Shown: piece after piece, positions 11,853 through 23,800 of the stretch
Layout of the letters: every line of letters starts with the position of its first letter
How positions within the stretch are numbered: position 1 is the stretch's first letter
Source of the DNA: Pisaster brevispinus
Taxonomy: Eukaryota; Echinodermata; Asteroidea; Forcipulatida; Asteriidae
Direction: 5' to 3'
Assembly (NCBI GenBank): GCA_023634235.1
Contig: JAMKCF010000008.1
Coordinates: 11,785,176-11,849,175 of the forward strand
DNA: 64,000 bases
Program-made: the position numbers and the translations under genes
Notes under the pieces: generated by a model
Told to the model about the DNA's origin: nothing
Databases searched by the model: none
Seen by the model: the letters and a program-made list of their open reading frames with translations, nothing else

Positions 11853-12834
11853 CCGGAACCGATCATGTCAGACTTACCAACAGGATAGCTACCGTCGACA
11901 CGTGTAAATACCTGGGCTTCAAATTGAATATGTATGCCCAGTTGGTGAAGAAAAAGGCACTGCAGTAAAAAGGAATTTTTAGATGTTGAGTGAAAATTAT
12001 GTACGGGTGCTCTACTATCCGACCAACTCGGCTCAAGTCAGTGCACTGAATTCTTTTGACCATTCTATAACTATCAGCATGTTTGTTTGCCTTTCAGTCA
12101 ACTTTGACTCCTATTGAGACTGAAGTGGGTCAACAATAGAAACTACAGGAACTTAGTGGTCGTTTACCAGTGAGCAGCGCGATCAGTTAATGACTGCATT
12201 ATTCTTTCAGGGGTTTTTCTCCAAGTATAAATTAATTCCAATTTTTTTTTACTCTTCAATGAACACATTAACGACAACTTCTTTCATCAGTATCATTCAC
12301 ATCATAAAATAGTTGCGATTTAAGTTTGAGGAGCTGCATGCAGTAAATAAAGAACAACATATGTACTGGCCACTCTTCTTGTAGATGAAATCTTTGTATT
12401 CCTAATGCAGCCCCGTTTCACATTAAGCAGCAATTAGGCCCTTCTGGCGTGAGAAGACGATAAAGGACTAAGTATTAGTTTAGTTATTGGCTGCAAGGGA
12501 TGTAGCAGCAGTGAGACACCCAAACGATTTGACCGTGTGAATGACCTAGCGGTCATCCTGTTAACATAATACTTATATCAACCACTTGCCTGTCAATCCT
12601 CATCAGTCTTAAAATGACTGTGATTGTTCCACACTTAAATACCCGACTATCTCATCGGGCGTAGACCTCAGATGACAATCATTCCAATCCGCTATTTTCC
12701 AAGAGACATAGTACTTGTAAGTCCAGTACATCATCAGAGTAAATGGTCTCGGTAGGGTCTCTCAAATATTGTTTTAAACATTATGTTTTGTTTAGATATA
12801 CGAAACAAATTTTGTTTAACTTAATAATGCCTGT

Positions 12835-12935
12835 GTACGGAGCTCTGAAAATGCCATCTGAAATTTCGATATAGTAATACCGGCATAGGCCTACTGACGT
12901 TTTAAACGTCAAATGCGCTCCCAGAGCTCCGTAGT
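12835..12935. mobile_element. Short foldback element with 11-bp inverted ends
   Basis: ACGGAGCTCTG near 12836 is matched by CAGAGCTCCGT near 12931, about 100 bp apart. The interior contains a second palindrome, GACGTTTTAAACGTC. No target duplication was recognised. Confidence 0.5.
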
Positions 12936-14320
12936 AATGCATCCGTTTCTCGGGAAATGTTAACAATGTTGTGCTTCCAGTTCTTTATTGACAATGTTAT
13001 ACAGAAACAAAAGGAAAAACATTAACTGTGAGGGCTGTACTGACCATGAGTGGGGACATCTTCAGCTCTCAGGGTGGTTAAGTTTTTAGTTATTTTGTTG
13101 GGACGCCCGCCAAAATAAAAAAAAATCTACGTACAACGATGCGGCTTTAGAGCAGGGTGTACTTTTTGTAATCACTCCCCAAGTTAATGACCATAAAACT
13201 TAATTGGTAAAGAGCACAGGACAGCTGTTGATATTACAAAACATTGTTAGAAACGACCCCATTTGAAGTAATGTAGTTTAAGCAAAAGAGGTAATTTTTC
13301 ACAAAAATTGAATCTGAGAAATGCTTCAGCATGAAGCTTTTCTACGGCATTCTGTAAGCACACAATGCGAAATGCAACTTCATAGAACGATTGAGTCCAA
13401 ATTTTCACAGGTTTGTTAGTTTATGCATATGCTAGGATACACCAAGTGAGGAAATTGAACTTGGACAATTACCAAAAGTACCCTGTCTTTAAAGATCAAC
13501 TTGAACAAAATTAACATTATTGGGGTTTTTGTGTGTAGAAAGGTAAACGAGTGCGTAATGATTACACACATAAATGAGTAGAACTCAATAACAATTGTGT
13601 CATAATGTTTAAAAAACAACACTTTGATCAGTGTTACGCTGGGCAAAAACGCCGAGTTTCACGAAAAGCCCTAAAGCGCCTTTGAATCAAAACAACACTG
13701 TAACGTTAGACTGCGGACTCGTTTTTTAAAACCACACAAACGTGTATTATTACATGTAAAAAAGCATCTCTGAAACGAAAAGTAAGCAGATCAAAATGTC
13801 GGAAAGTTTTTCCGTCAAGCTTTTCTGATGGGAGTGATATCAGCTCAAGTGACCAGGGGAGTTCTCGAGAAAAGGGACAGGACAACTTGAACTCGGAGGG
13901 GCCTATGCCAACGTTCGCGGAGATGAGCCACACGGTTCGAATAACTGGCAGCACAAGCAAATGCAAACCGTGTAGTTCGTGTCAATGTCGTGCCTCAGTC
14001 GCGCAAGTTTCATTTTGTTAGGGCGGACTTTAGTTCAAAAGCAAACTGCAAAATTGACATTTCAAGAATGGCCATTTTCAAATATCGCGCCCAACATTAT
14101 TACAGTGATCAATTAATCTGATGCCTTTTAAGACCCTTTTGGACTGAATTTGTGTCACAGTGAATTATTTATTTCGAATAGTAGTTTTATTGATCAAGGT
14201 TGGTAATCATTTCTTTACAGAAAACACTGCTTCAACTAGAAACTATTTAATAGTCAAATGCCAACACGAGCCCCTAAAGGGACATGTGATGAAAAAAATT
14301 AATTAAAAAAAACTACAGAA

Positions 14321-14840
14321 ATAATTTGATTTCTTTGAGTGTTCAAGAAATAGTTTTGTTCACTCAAAATTAATTTCAAGAGAAATGATTTTTAGAGCAA
14401 GAAAGGTTTTTGCAACAATTTTGTTGTACCTTTTACAAGAATTTATTTCAAGCTCTGGCAATAATTTATTCCGAGCACACAAAATAAATGATTTGGACCA
14501 TTTGTAATGATTTTGAGAGAAATTATTTCGACAGCACGAATCAAATTCACAATAATTTATTTCGAGCTTTTGCCATATTTTATTTCGAACTCTTGCAATA
14601 ATTCATTCCAAGCACACACAATAAATTATGGGCATTCAAATTGATTTCGAGAGAAACGATCTGAGAGCACGAATCAATTTCGCAATAATTTTGTATGAGC
14701 TTTTGCAACAAATTTATTTCGAGCTCCCATAATAATTTATTCCAAGCGCACAAAACAAACGATTCAGAACATTCGAAATTATTTCGAGCGAAATAATTTC
14801 AAAAGCACAAATTGATTTTGACAAAAATTATTTGATGAGA
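14321..14840. repeat. Tandem repeat of about 136 bp, four diverged copies
   Basis: Copies begin near 14321, 14460, 14597 and 14731 with AATAATTTATTCCAAGCACA-like sequence. Each continues through ...ATTTCGAGAGAAA...AGCACGAATC... to TTTCGAGCTTTTGC. Spacings are 139, 137 and 134 bp. The short internal word ATTTATTTCGAGC also recurs within units, suggesting growth by nested duplication. Confidence 0.75.
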
Positions 14841-15602
14841 ACAAAATGAATTATTGTTAAGTGAAATTGAATTATTTCTGTTTTGAGTGTATTTTTATGT
14901 CTCTTTCAGTGTCCCGTAGTAACAACCTTTGATCTATGAACAACTTGAACAGTATTTTCCCGAGCTTTTACAAAATAACTCTTTTTGGTGAGCCCTTCAT
15001 CACTATAAATCATCCAATAACCATTTTGAAAACTTGAAATCCTTTCGAGAGTTGTTAACAAACATCGCTGCATTCCTCGGGAAAATGGCATCTTGACTCT
15101 AGTTACTGTTTCTTGAATCCACCGACATCACATTTGCTCGGCATGATACAAACTTACACACGCTATTGAAACAAAATTTAAGAAATAGGAAACGACCCAA
15201 AGAAACCAACAGGAAACGCATGGTGAGACGAAGATAAACAATCATCACCAGTCCGCAGTATGACGTGTATTGGTTTTAAATATACGAGGACGCCGATAAA
15301 AAACACAAGTTCAAAAATTGAAACAAGGGGTCTAGTTTTTCCGAAAAAATTTTCAGCAAAATTGCAGCGCAGAAAACTTCAAACTTTAGCCAAATTAATA
15401 GCTTAACACATACTAAATAACTTATAAAGGTTCAAATTTGTTTTGGTGATTTCGTTCAAGTTGATCTTTAACACTACGTCAGAAGCTTCAACGACATATC
15501 TCTTTTACCGCATGTGGTGTTGGGATTGGTCCATAGAACGAGATGGAACTTTTTAACAAATATGTATGCAAACTCGAAGAGTATTTTAAACATCAAACTA
15601 GC

Positions 15603-15769
15603 ACACTGCAAAAACTGCGGTGTTAAATTGATTCTCTTTGTATCTATATGTGACAACACCGACACGGTGTTAATTTCACCAACGATTTAGTAATGGGGAT
15701 AAATAACACCATGTTGGTGTTGTTACATATAGATACCAGAAAGAATTAACACCCCAGTTTTTGCAGTGC
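15603..15769. mobile_element. TIR element, about 167 bp
   Basis: CACTGCAAAAACTG(C)GGTGTTAA at the left is repeated inverted at the right, and the inner parts (TATCTATATGT, AACACC) are also inverted. It resembles a non-autonomous DNA transposon. Confidence 0.75.
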
Positions 15770-16450
15770 AGGAATATGGAAATAACCTGCACGTTGGAAT
15801 TGTTTACAAGGCTCATGGGAGAAAGGAAACAAATTCATTGAAAAATTAATTGTGCATCAAAGATTTTCAAAAGTTAGATTGCTTTTGGCTAATCAATTTC
15901 TACCAATATCAAACAAAGAATATAGATTTTATGGTAACAGCATGAAAGCAGTCTGTCCCATTTTGTAATAACTGTGTTTATTATGTAACTACAATCGATC
16001 GGATGCACAGCAATTAATCACAATTAACCTCCTTAATTGTGACTTGTGGTCATTCAATAACTGTTTGGTTAATAACATTATACCACAAGCATAATCAATG
16101 CAACGCCCAAGGTGGGAACACACCGTTTTTGGTATACCTGTTTTATTTGGAACGGTGCTTGGACCAGCAGGACAAAACCTCTGGATGAAGTCTAGCAGTT
16201 TTATAGATTCACAGTGACATGTTTTACTACAGTGTCAAAAAGTTATGGCGTTGCATTTGACTCTCTAAATCTATGACGGATACATTGCGGCTTCACACCA
16301 ATGTATAGAACAAATAAAAAACAGATATAAAAACTTTGATTTGTTTCGAAGTCCATATGTAACTCATCATTCATATTGTACAGACAGAGCATTGAGAACT
16401 CCTTCATTTTTTGAATGCTCTTAAGAATCTATTTAAATTTACTTGTGCTG

Positions 16451-16852
16451 CTATAGATTTACTCCGACCATGGCATACATAAACTCAGGAAAGTAACGGT
16501 GCATTTTCACTTTTCTGCAGCCTGATCCAGACAATACAAAATTCCAATACAGCGAGACAAGTGTCCAAAGCATCGAGCGAGCAACTTGTGCGAAGAAAGC
16601 GAAGCGATCCATACCGTCCGGCTGGGGACTCATTAACCACCGAACACCCGCCGTGCTCTGCGACACTTTCCTTGCCTTGGCTTTCCTTGGCGACCCGCTG
16701 CGACCGTTATTCCGTCCATTCACTTGCAAATGGTGATGTTCTTGCGGCCGAGAAGCAGGGACCACGGGGGAGAAGGGCACGTTGGCCTGCTGAGAGCACT
16801 CCCCCTGGGGACATAATCTCTTTAGGAATTCTTTATGAAGATTAAATGTCAA
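16451..16852 (-). other. GC- and CpG-richer segment with a 133-codon frame; gene status unclear
   Basis: 16600-16820 is more GC- and CpG-rich than its surroundings. A minus-strand frame of 133 codons with a basic Arg/Lys-Ser middle spans it, and a shorter frame on the plus strand overlaps. I recognise no domain and see no exon partners. It lies about 0.9-1.3 kb upstream of the CUB/LDLa start, so a promoter-proximal CpG segment is as likely as an exon. Confidence 0.3.
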
Positions 16853-17720
16853 TTCTAAGCTGATTATGAGTTAATAATGACTGAACCTAAATGGCTCGAT
16901 GTCATAAAAAAGAATTGCAACTTTTTGGATGGTAGCCTATACGCAGGTTCTGATAAACGTAAAATAACAACATTCTTTATAAATTACTGAAGTGGTACCA
17001 TATTACTAATCAGATGACCACAATTATATGATGAGTAATTTTGACTTTTGTTAGTTCAAAGAACGAACCTCCCTCAATGGGCTGACTGAATTGGACACCA
17101 TTTTGAAGTCTTACTATAGGCCTAAGCATCATTTTCATTCAGACAATAAACCTGCCTTGAATTACAACAGTTCGTCATGAACACAATATTCATAGGGTCG
17201 ACTATTTTATCATTTCCTTGAACTCATATGATAGCATATGAATTTATTGCGACTGAAAGTCAACTATTTAGTAAACTTGGCTGATTCTTATATTGCTCAA
17301 TGGCGAGGTTTTGACAAAACGTCTGTGTAGTGAGTATTGGTGCTGAGCAAGGATTTGTCACACCAAGGCCCTATATAGATTGAATACAATCATATTATTT
17401 GTAAGTGCGTTTTAAGTTGCTCACAGTACTACAGAGGGGGTAGGTTCAACTGATTCACAAGTCACATGTCACTGATGAATACTTATTGTGTAGCGCAGTT
17501 ACTTGCAACAATGTGAGTGGACTCTTTACGATAACCTCGGCCCAGCATGGAGCATGGGCCTGGTAAAGACACCAGCAGAGCACCGGTATACAATCATAGC
17601 CTCGTCATCATCCTCCCCCATCCCGCCAGAGATCATGAATGACACGGCCAGCAACTCTCTCAAAAACCTTATGCTGTCGTCTATGGTCTACAGTTTCCTG
17701 GAGGATATGCATCGACGCAG

Positions 17721-17895
17721 ATGGGTGGACATTACCAGCACAACATCGGAGAGACCAGGATGTTGACGGGGAATCGGCTCGTCTTACCCGTCAGACGGAA
17801 TAAGCCCATCCCGTTAGATGTTCCCCATTACACAGTAACACTACTACTTCTCATCTCTCTACTCGCACACCACAGCGCCTCAGCCTATAACACAA
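17721..17895 (+). CDS. CUB/LDLa gene exon 1: start codon and signal peptide
   Basis: Encodes a basic leader, then the hydrophobic run VTLLLLISLLA and SASA, a good cleavage site. The donor is ACAA then GTAAGT. The long leader before the hydrophobic core leaves Met-14 (17760) as an alternative start. Confidence 0.78.
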
Positions 17896-20800
17896 GTAAG
17901 TAACGTCCCTCAACCTGTGTGGTTCATTGTATACATTTTTTCTATTAACGGGAGGCGATGCTCATTAGTAACGACTTACCATGACAAGTCCCATTTGAAG
18001 AAATTCGTTTATCCTCTCAAATTGGACCTGGCATGTATAGAACTGTGGGTGTCTATCGAACAGTTTGCCCACTGCCTTTGTTCATCGTTTATTTCCCGTT
18101 CCATGCAACGCACACCCCTCGACCTCGTTCAAACATGTGATTCTGCACTCAGACTTTCCGCTTCTTAATTGTGATAAGAATTTATTTGAAAAAGCGTCCA
18201 TTTCCGCAGGTTGAAGGGAAATCTTACGGTTGATATCGTTCTACCGGTAAGCGGTATTCATTTAGCTTTCGTCGGCAGTCCCTAATGATGTTACAGACGG
18301 TCATTCCCGGTGTCCAGCCAGCCTTTAAAAATAGTTAAATACTCCACACCTTTATAATATTTGTAACAAATGTTCAAAATGTCGCACGTGTACAATTTCA
18401 TGAATGTATTGCGGGTCTGCTAAGTTGATGTGTAGGCCCATCTGGCAAATGTGGTTAATTCTTTTTTTGTTTTAGGCGTTTGCTGGGATAGTCATCGGAC
18501 ATGCTGAGGTGACTTTCAAATAAAAGGCGTCGTTCTACTGCGAAGTGTGCACCATTTCAAAATAACCTTTATCAACCCGAGTCTTGATAAAAGAATTAAA
18601 ATATTCAATAATTCACAGCCGAATCAGACAGGAACCGAACCCATAACCTGCTGGCATTTTAGCAACATAAGTGTTTTATAACCGCATTATTAGCAATGGT
18701 CAAATCATTACGGCTCACTGATATCTTCGTCAATTTTAAAGTTTTGAGTCTCTGAAAAGGAAAGTGCTTTTTGAGAAGAGTAAATTAATTTCCATCGTTT
18801 AGTTTTTAATAAACACAAAACACATACGACCAATACAAAAACCTGTGGAAATTTCATCGATTTAGTTGATCCCATTTGGGGGATAACATCGCGATACGAT
18901 TTATATTTTGTGAGGGATTTTGTACTTGTTCATAAACGTGCTCATTTCGATTGAAGAAGTCAAAGTTATTGTCATGCAATCGATTGTTAGGCGATTTTGC
19001 CTCTTCAGTTGAAACAGTCATTCATGTCCATTTTGAGGCATGCGAACTTATAGCATTATGTTCAATCAAACTGCATTCAATTTAGCAGAGGATAGCCACA
19101 ACTAAAGATTTCAGTGAAAAGCTGTTGCGAATGTGAATGCTGTTCGAATGGATTGTTACTGAGTGGCTATCATTTTTCAATCACATGACGCAATTAAGAA
19201 TAAAAGCTTAACACAGAGTGAAATTGAATGACAGTTTGGGGTTACAATTTTGCGCAATCGTGACATTTAAATTTGCCGCTTATTTGGCGAAAACGACAGG
19301 GAAAACCTCGATAAAAAACTTAAACCAATGAACTTGTTCAAAAATTACCACCCCTTTACTTTGTTTTTAATGCATTATTTTTTTTTCAGTGGTGTCATAG
19401 TAATTAGGCCTAGCTGACAAATATGTTGATACTCTAAATGCATAAGAATTTAATCCTGGGTCATGAAAAAAGGTCCATAGTTTACTTGAACTAACTCGGC
19501 AGAAGACACTAATGGTACACTCAACATCAAATATCATTTTGCTGCTCAAAGGGTTTGTTGGCATTTTCGAAATAAATGTACTTGGGGCATTTTTAAGATA
19601 ACAAAACATACGTAAAGAAATGAAGTATTGTTGAGCCTTTCTTTCTTAAAAATGTGCCTACATAATGTATAGGCCTACATGTGACAAATTTTATCCAAAG
19701 TAAAATCAAGAATATCAATTGTGACGTGGACAATCTTCATGTGTAGCAGTAATTGAGAGGGAAATATGTCTCCGTCAGAACAATAGTGGTCCTTGTATAA
19801 ATATCAAGTTTCACAATTAACGGTGTCTTGAATGAAAAACAGGTTCTGATTTCTGGTGTGGGATTACAACATTCGCTCTATCAGAGTCAAAGTGCGATGG
19901 GGAGCGTTGCTTTAGCCTCATGTTGGGATTTATTGAGCGAAGCCAGAGATTTTTTGTAACGCGTTAGATGGTGTCTACGGTGGGAAGCTACAATTTATAA
20001 TTTATAATAAGACGTCTCTCAAGAGTTAAGTAAATTAATGATGTACAGTTAATTTGAATTTTGTTGATACATTTCACCACTTTAATTACCACTCTAATTG
20101 TGATTGATTCGAATTTCCATCTCATAATGGGCATATCATTTAAGCTCAAATTAACGGCAAATAAACAACATGATGTTTTAGTCAAAAAAATTAGTTTTTC
20201 AGTTGGCCAGAAATTAAGAAAACAATCGACTAACTTTACGAAGTTAAAAAGATTGTATACAAGGTATCTCTTAAAAACAAACAATGCAAAAAAAACAACA
20301 ACAAGCAAACAATTGTTAATTGTATCCACAAGATGTCAATCCATAATGTAAAATGGTAATACGAATGGGTTAGGCCATATCAAATATGAAGGTGACACGG
20401 TGACAAGGTGTTCACCTTGGGGGTGTGTGGGTTAAAAAGACAGTGAAATCAACCCAACACTTAGTCTCTGGAGCTTTGTTATTCCTTGTATTGTTCTCAC
20501 GTCAGAGCTCATCAACTTTTGAGAGACGTCAATATTTGCGAGCGCGAACACAGCCAACAAAAGTATACAGCCTTGCTGTTTTGTGGAGCATGTATTTTTT
20601 TATGGCCACATGGTTTACTGTTGCAGTGAACAGACCGTCTGATTAGGATTTGAATCCCCATGGTTTTGAGTGATGGTGCTGTCCTCGAAAGGTTACCCAC
20701 TGATCAACAGGCCAGCCCCCCCCCCGTTTTAATTTGACTGGTAATTTGGCAGGACTCTTTGGTTGGTGGGTCGTATTCCACCATGTTGGTTCATGCACGG

Positions 20801-23800
20801 GAAGGAAACTTGAACCATAGAGTAGAGGGGCTTTCAAGTTAGGGCAACTATTTCGCAACGTGGAATGTTAAAGACAATATCACATCATAATTGAGGCTAA
20901 TCAAGGCTAATGTTTCAGTTGTCATCACACGGTCACTTCACTTTTTCCTAGAAGAGTATATGATTTTAGCACGGTGCAACATTGAAACGTTCAATTCATT
21001 ACACGAGTCAATGATTGATTAAACCTAATAATGGAAGGCTTACTTTCGATATAAGCACTTAGCACTGACAACTTTTTCAGTCTGAAATATTGACATGCGC
21101 AAGGAAATTGTGTCTACTCAAATCACTTATTCAAAATTTGCCAAACTGACACAAGTACATCCTGTACGCAATAAAGAAAAACATACACCGTTATACCATG
21201 ATTATACAATTATGTGTTTTCTTGCAAACGTGGCTGAAAGATGATTCGAGTCTAAAAAAAATAGTCAAATGCCTGCTATACGAAGACTTCAAATGATTGA
21301 GAATTTCAGAGTCAAAAGTACGGATAAATGAAACTAAGCTCAACACATGAAGTGGCTTATTAACAATGAAATTTCTTTCAAGGATATTGTGAGGCAATTT
21401 ATTAGACTATGCTTTATAATAAGTGCGCCGTCAACAAGCATTTGCCTTTATAAAACTTATCAAACCCATCATACGTCTGCAGTCAACAAACACTTCAATT
21501 TTACTCATGAGTTTAACACAACCGGTACTCTTATGGCTTTAGTTCAGCCAATCAGTGACGTCCAACCAGAGGGAGACAAAATTGAAGCATCCTTGAGTTT
21601 AGGCCAAGATGTTTTTTTTCTTCTTTTAAATAAATCATATCAAAGCTCGACGCATTAAGTATAATTTTGATTTATCTTAACAATCTTTTGCTGAATCAGT
21701 TCACCACTTATATGCTGGTAAAAATGGTTGGATACCTACCGTGCAAGTGACGGTAATGACTTGGCGATTGTCACAGGCGGGTTATGCTCAAGGCCCATTG
21801 CTTTTTACATAATTTGCCGCGGATGAAATTCCCTAGGTATGCAGTGACTTCAGATGGTGATTAAGATAGCCCATGGAAGTACCATGCAGAGTGGAGCAAG
21901 ATCTGTGATGAAAGGATCACCCTTAATTTCCACTCAATTGTCCTCGGCACAGTGTGCATTTAGACAAGCCTGACTTCACTTGTTTTCTTTTAATAATCGG
22001 ACTGCTTAGCAACGGCCAACTTACTTCATAGCATTTTCTTCATGTGTAATTGAAAGATATTCACACACAATGGAGTTGTTTTAGACAATGTGTGAGTTCG
22101 TTCAAACCAACGTACAAGTACCGTGTCCGAATCGGCGGCTACGGCTGGAATGCCGAAAAACCGTATACTTGTCAACGCAGCCAACGGCCATAGCCAAAGT
22201 CGCCCGATTCGGACGTTGCCTTAGTTTCACAAAAATGTCAATATACAAGCCACCCGTTTAAAAAAAAAAGGTCACATAAAAAATTACGAAACACAGTCAA
22301 CGCTTTTCATATTTTCCACGCTGACTGTTGCTCAAAAATTAGTATTGTTTCTTAAAAACGATCACCCCTATAGACACCACTGCTTGCTTAGTTATAATAA
22401 AGTTCAACAAATTACTTAATAATAAAACAAGTAGTTTTTATATAGCGCCTTTTTCGGCGTCTCATTTAGCGTTAAGAATAATTTTTATAGACAGGTTTTT
22501 AAAATTTCAAGTTATCAGACCCAAAAGAAGCCACTGAGGGCAAAGGGAAAGGAAGAAGATCAAATAAATTAAGGAAAAGATAGACCTCTTCAACGACGCT
22601 CAGTGCACTTACACGCACCTATCCTGTCCGCCATTTTGGGAGTCAAAATGTACACAAAGAATTTGACTTCCAAAATGGTGGGGATGGTAGATGAAAATTT
22701 TGCGACAGTGCCTTCCGCGTTGTGCAAGGGGTCAAAAACGACTTTGAGGGTCTAAAAATGATTTCGATTCAAATGTTCATTTTGTCCCACTTGCAGCTTT
22801 CGTGCAGTACGACGTCCATGGGGAGTGTTGGCAGTACATTACACACGATGGTGGCAAGATCTTCTCGCACGCTGGACACGGTCGTTACGCCGACAACACG
22901 GACTGCAAGGTGACGATTACAACGGCCCCAGGAAAAAGGATCCATGCTGTCTTCGAAAGCTTTGACGTTACCGACTCCGTCAACTGCTATCAAGATGAGG
23001 TGTGTAGGGTGGGGCTAACTGGGCGTGGTTAACCCTCCTGGTGTAGGTTGCGGGATGGATGTATGTAGGCTACAGCAATTATTTAATAATTGTTAAATGG
23101 CATTTACTTGACATTTTAGTACACAGGAAAACTGTGTATGGGGGCATACTTGTACGCCCTTAGAATTGAGATACAAGTTCCAGCCTGCTTCACTTAAAGA
23201 TCTTTCTGTTTATACAGGTTATTGTATATGACGGTCGCTTCTACTCCAGCCTGATGCTGAGCGGCGCCCCGTACGGACTCTGTGGCGCAGACCTTGCACC
23301 CCGCTACCAGGTGATGGAATCTACCGGTAATGAGCTAACTGTACGGTTCATCACTGATAACGTGGTGTCCAGCAACAAGGGTTTCTCTGTGGTCTTCACG
23401 AGCTTTGTGCCCGAGGAGACAAGGACGGGTAAGTGATATATCAACATCTAACACCTTTTTCACACCACTAGCCGTCGTTGCCATATGCCTTTTTCGTAAT
23501 CATGAAGCCAGACATATTTCTATTTCTACCGCCATCGTTATACCTCCATGGTTACATGTATATTGATTTGAATGTGGAATGGAACGAGATTGGTGCAAAG
23601 TACAGGACTATGGCCATCTTTTTCTGGTTCCATTAATGCACTGTTGGTTTGTGTGTGTGAGAGGGACAAGACTGGTTTGACAAGCGTCATTGCAGTATAG
23701 GTGAACAAAAAGCAGGACATAATGCAAGACTTTAGTGTCCACCAAGTAGGCACACGGTTCGTAAATTATGACCGGGATTGAATGTGCATACAATCCAACA

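Larger units (their letters stand above)
9149..17500. other. Intergenic region without a supportable gene
   Basis: I see no domain-bearing frame and no exon chain. Frames at 9243-9455, 10396-10653, 11376-11615 and 13706-13966 are 70-86 codons with no recognisable motif. Elements found inside are listed separately: hairpins at 11097 and 11794, a foldback at 12835, a 136-bp tandem repeat at 14321 and a TIR element at 15603. A C-run lies near 11007. Confidence 0.55.

Noticed and set aside
19988..20351. Overlapping frames of 113 and 96 codons on opposite strands
   Set aside because: AT-rich intron 1 of the CUB/LDLa gene; low-complexity composition, no motif, no suitable splice phase.
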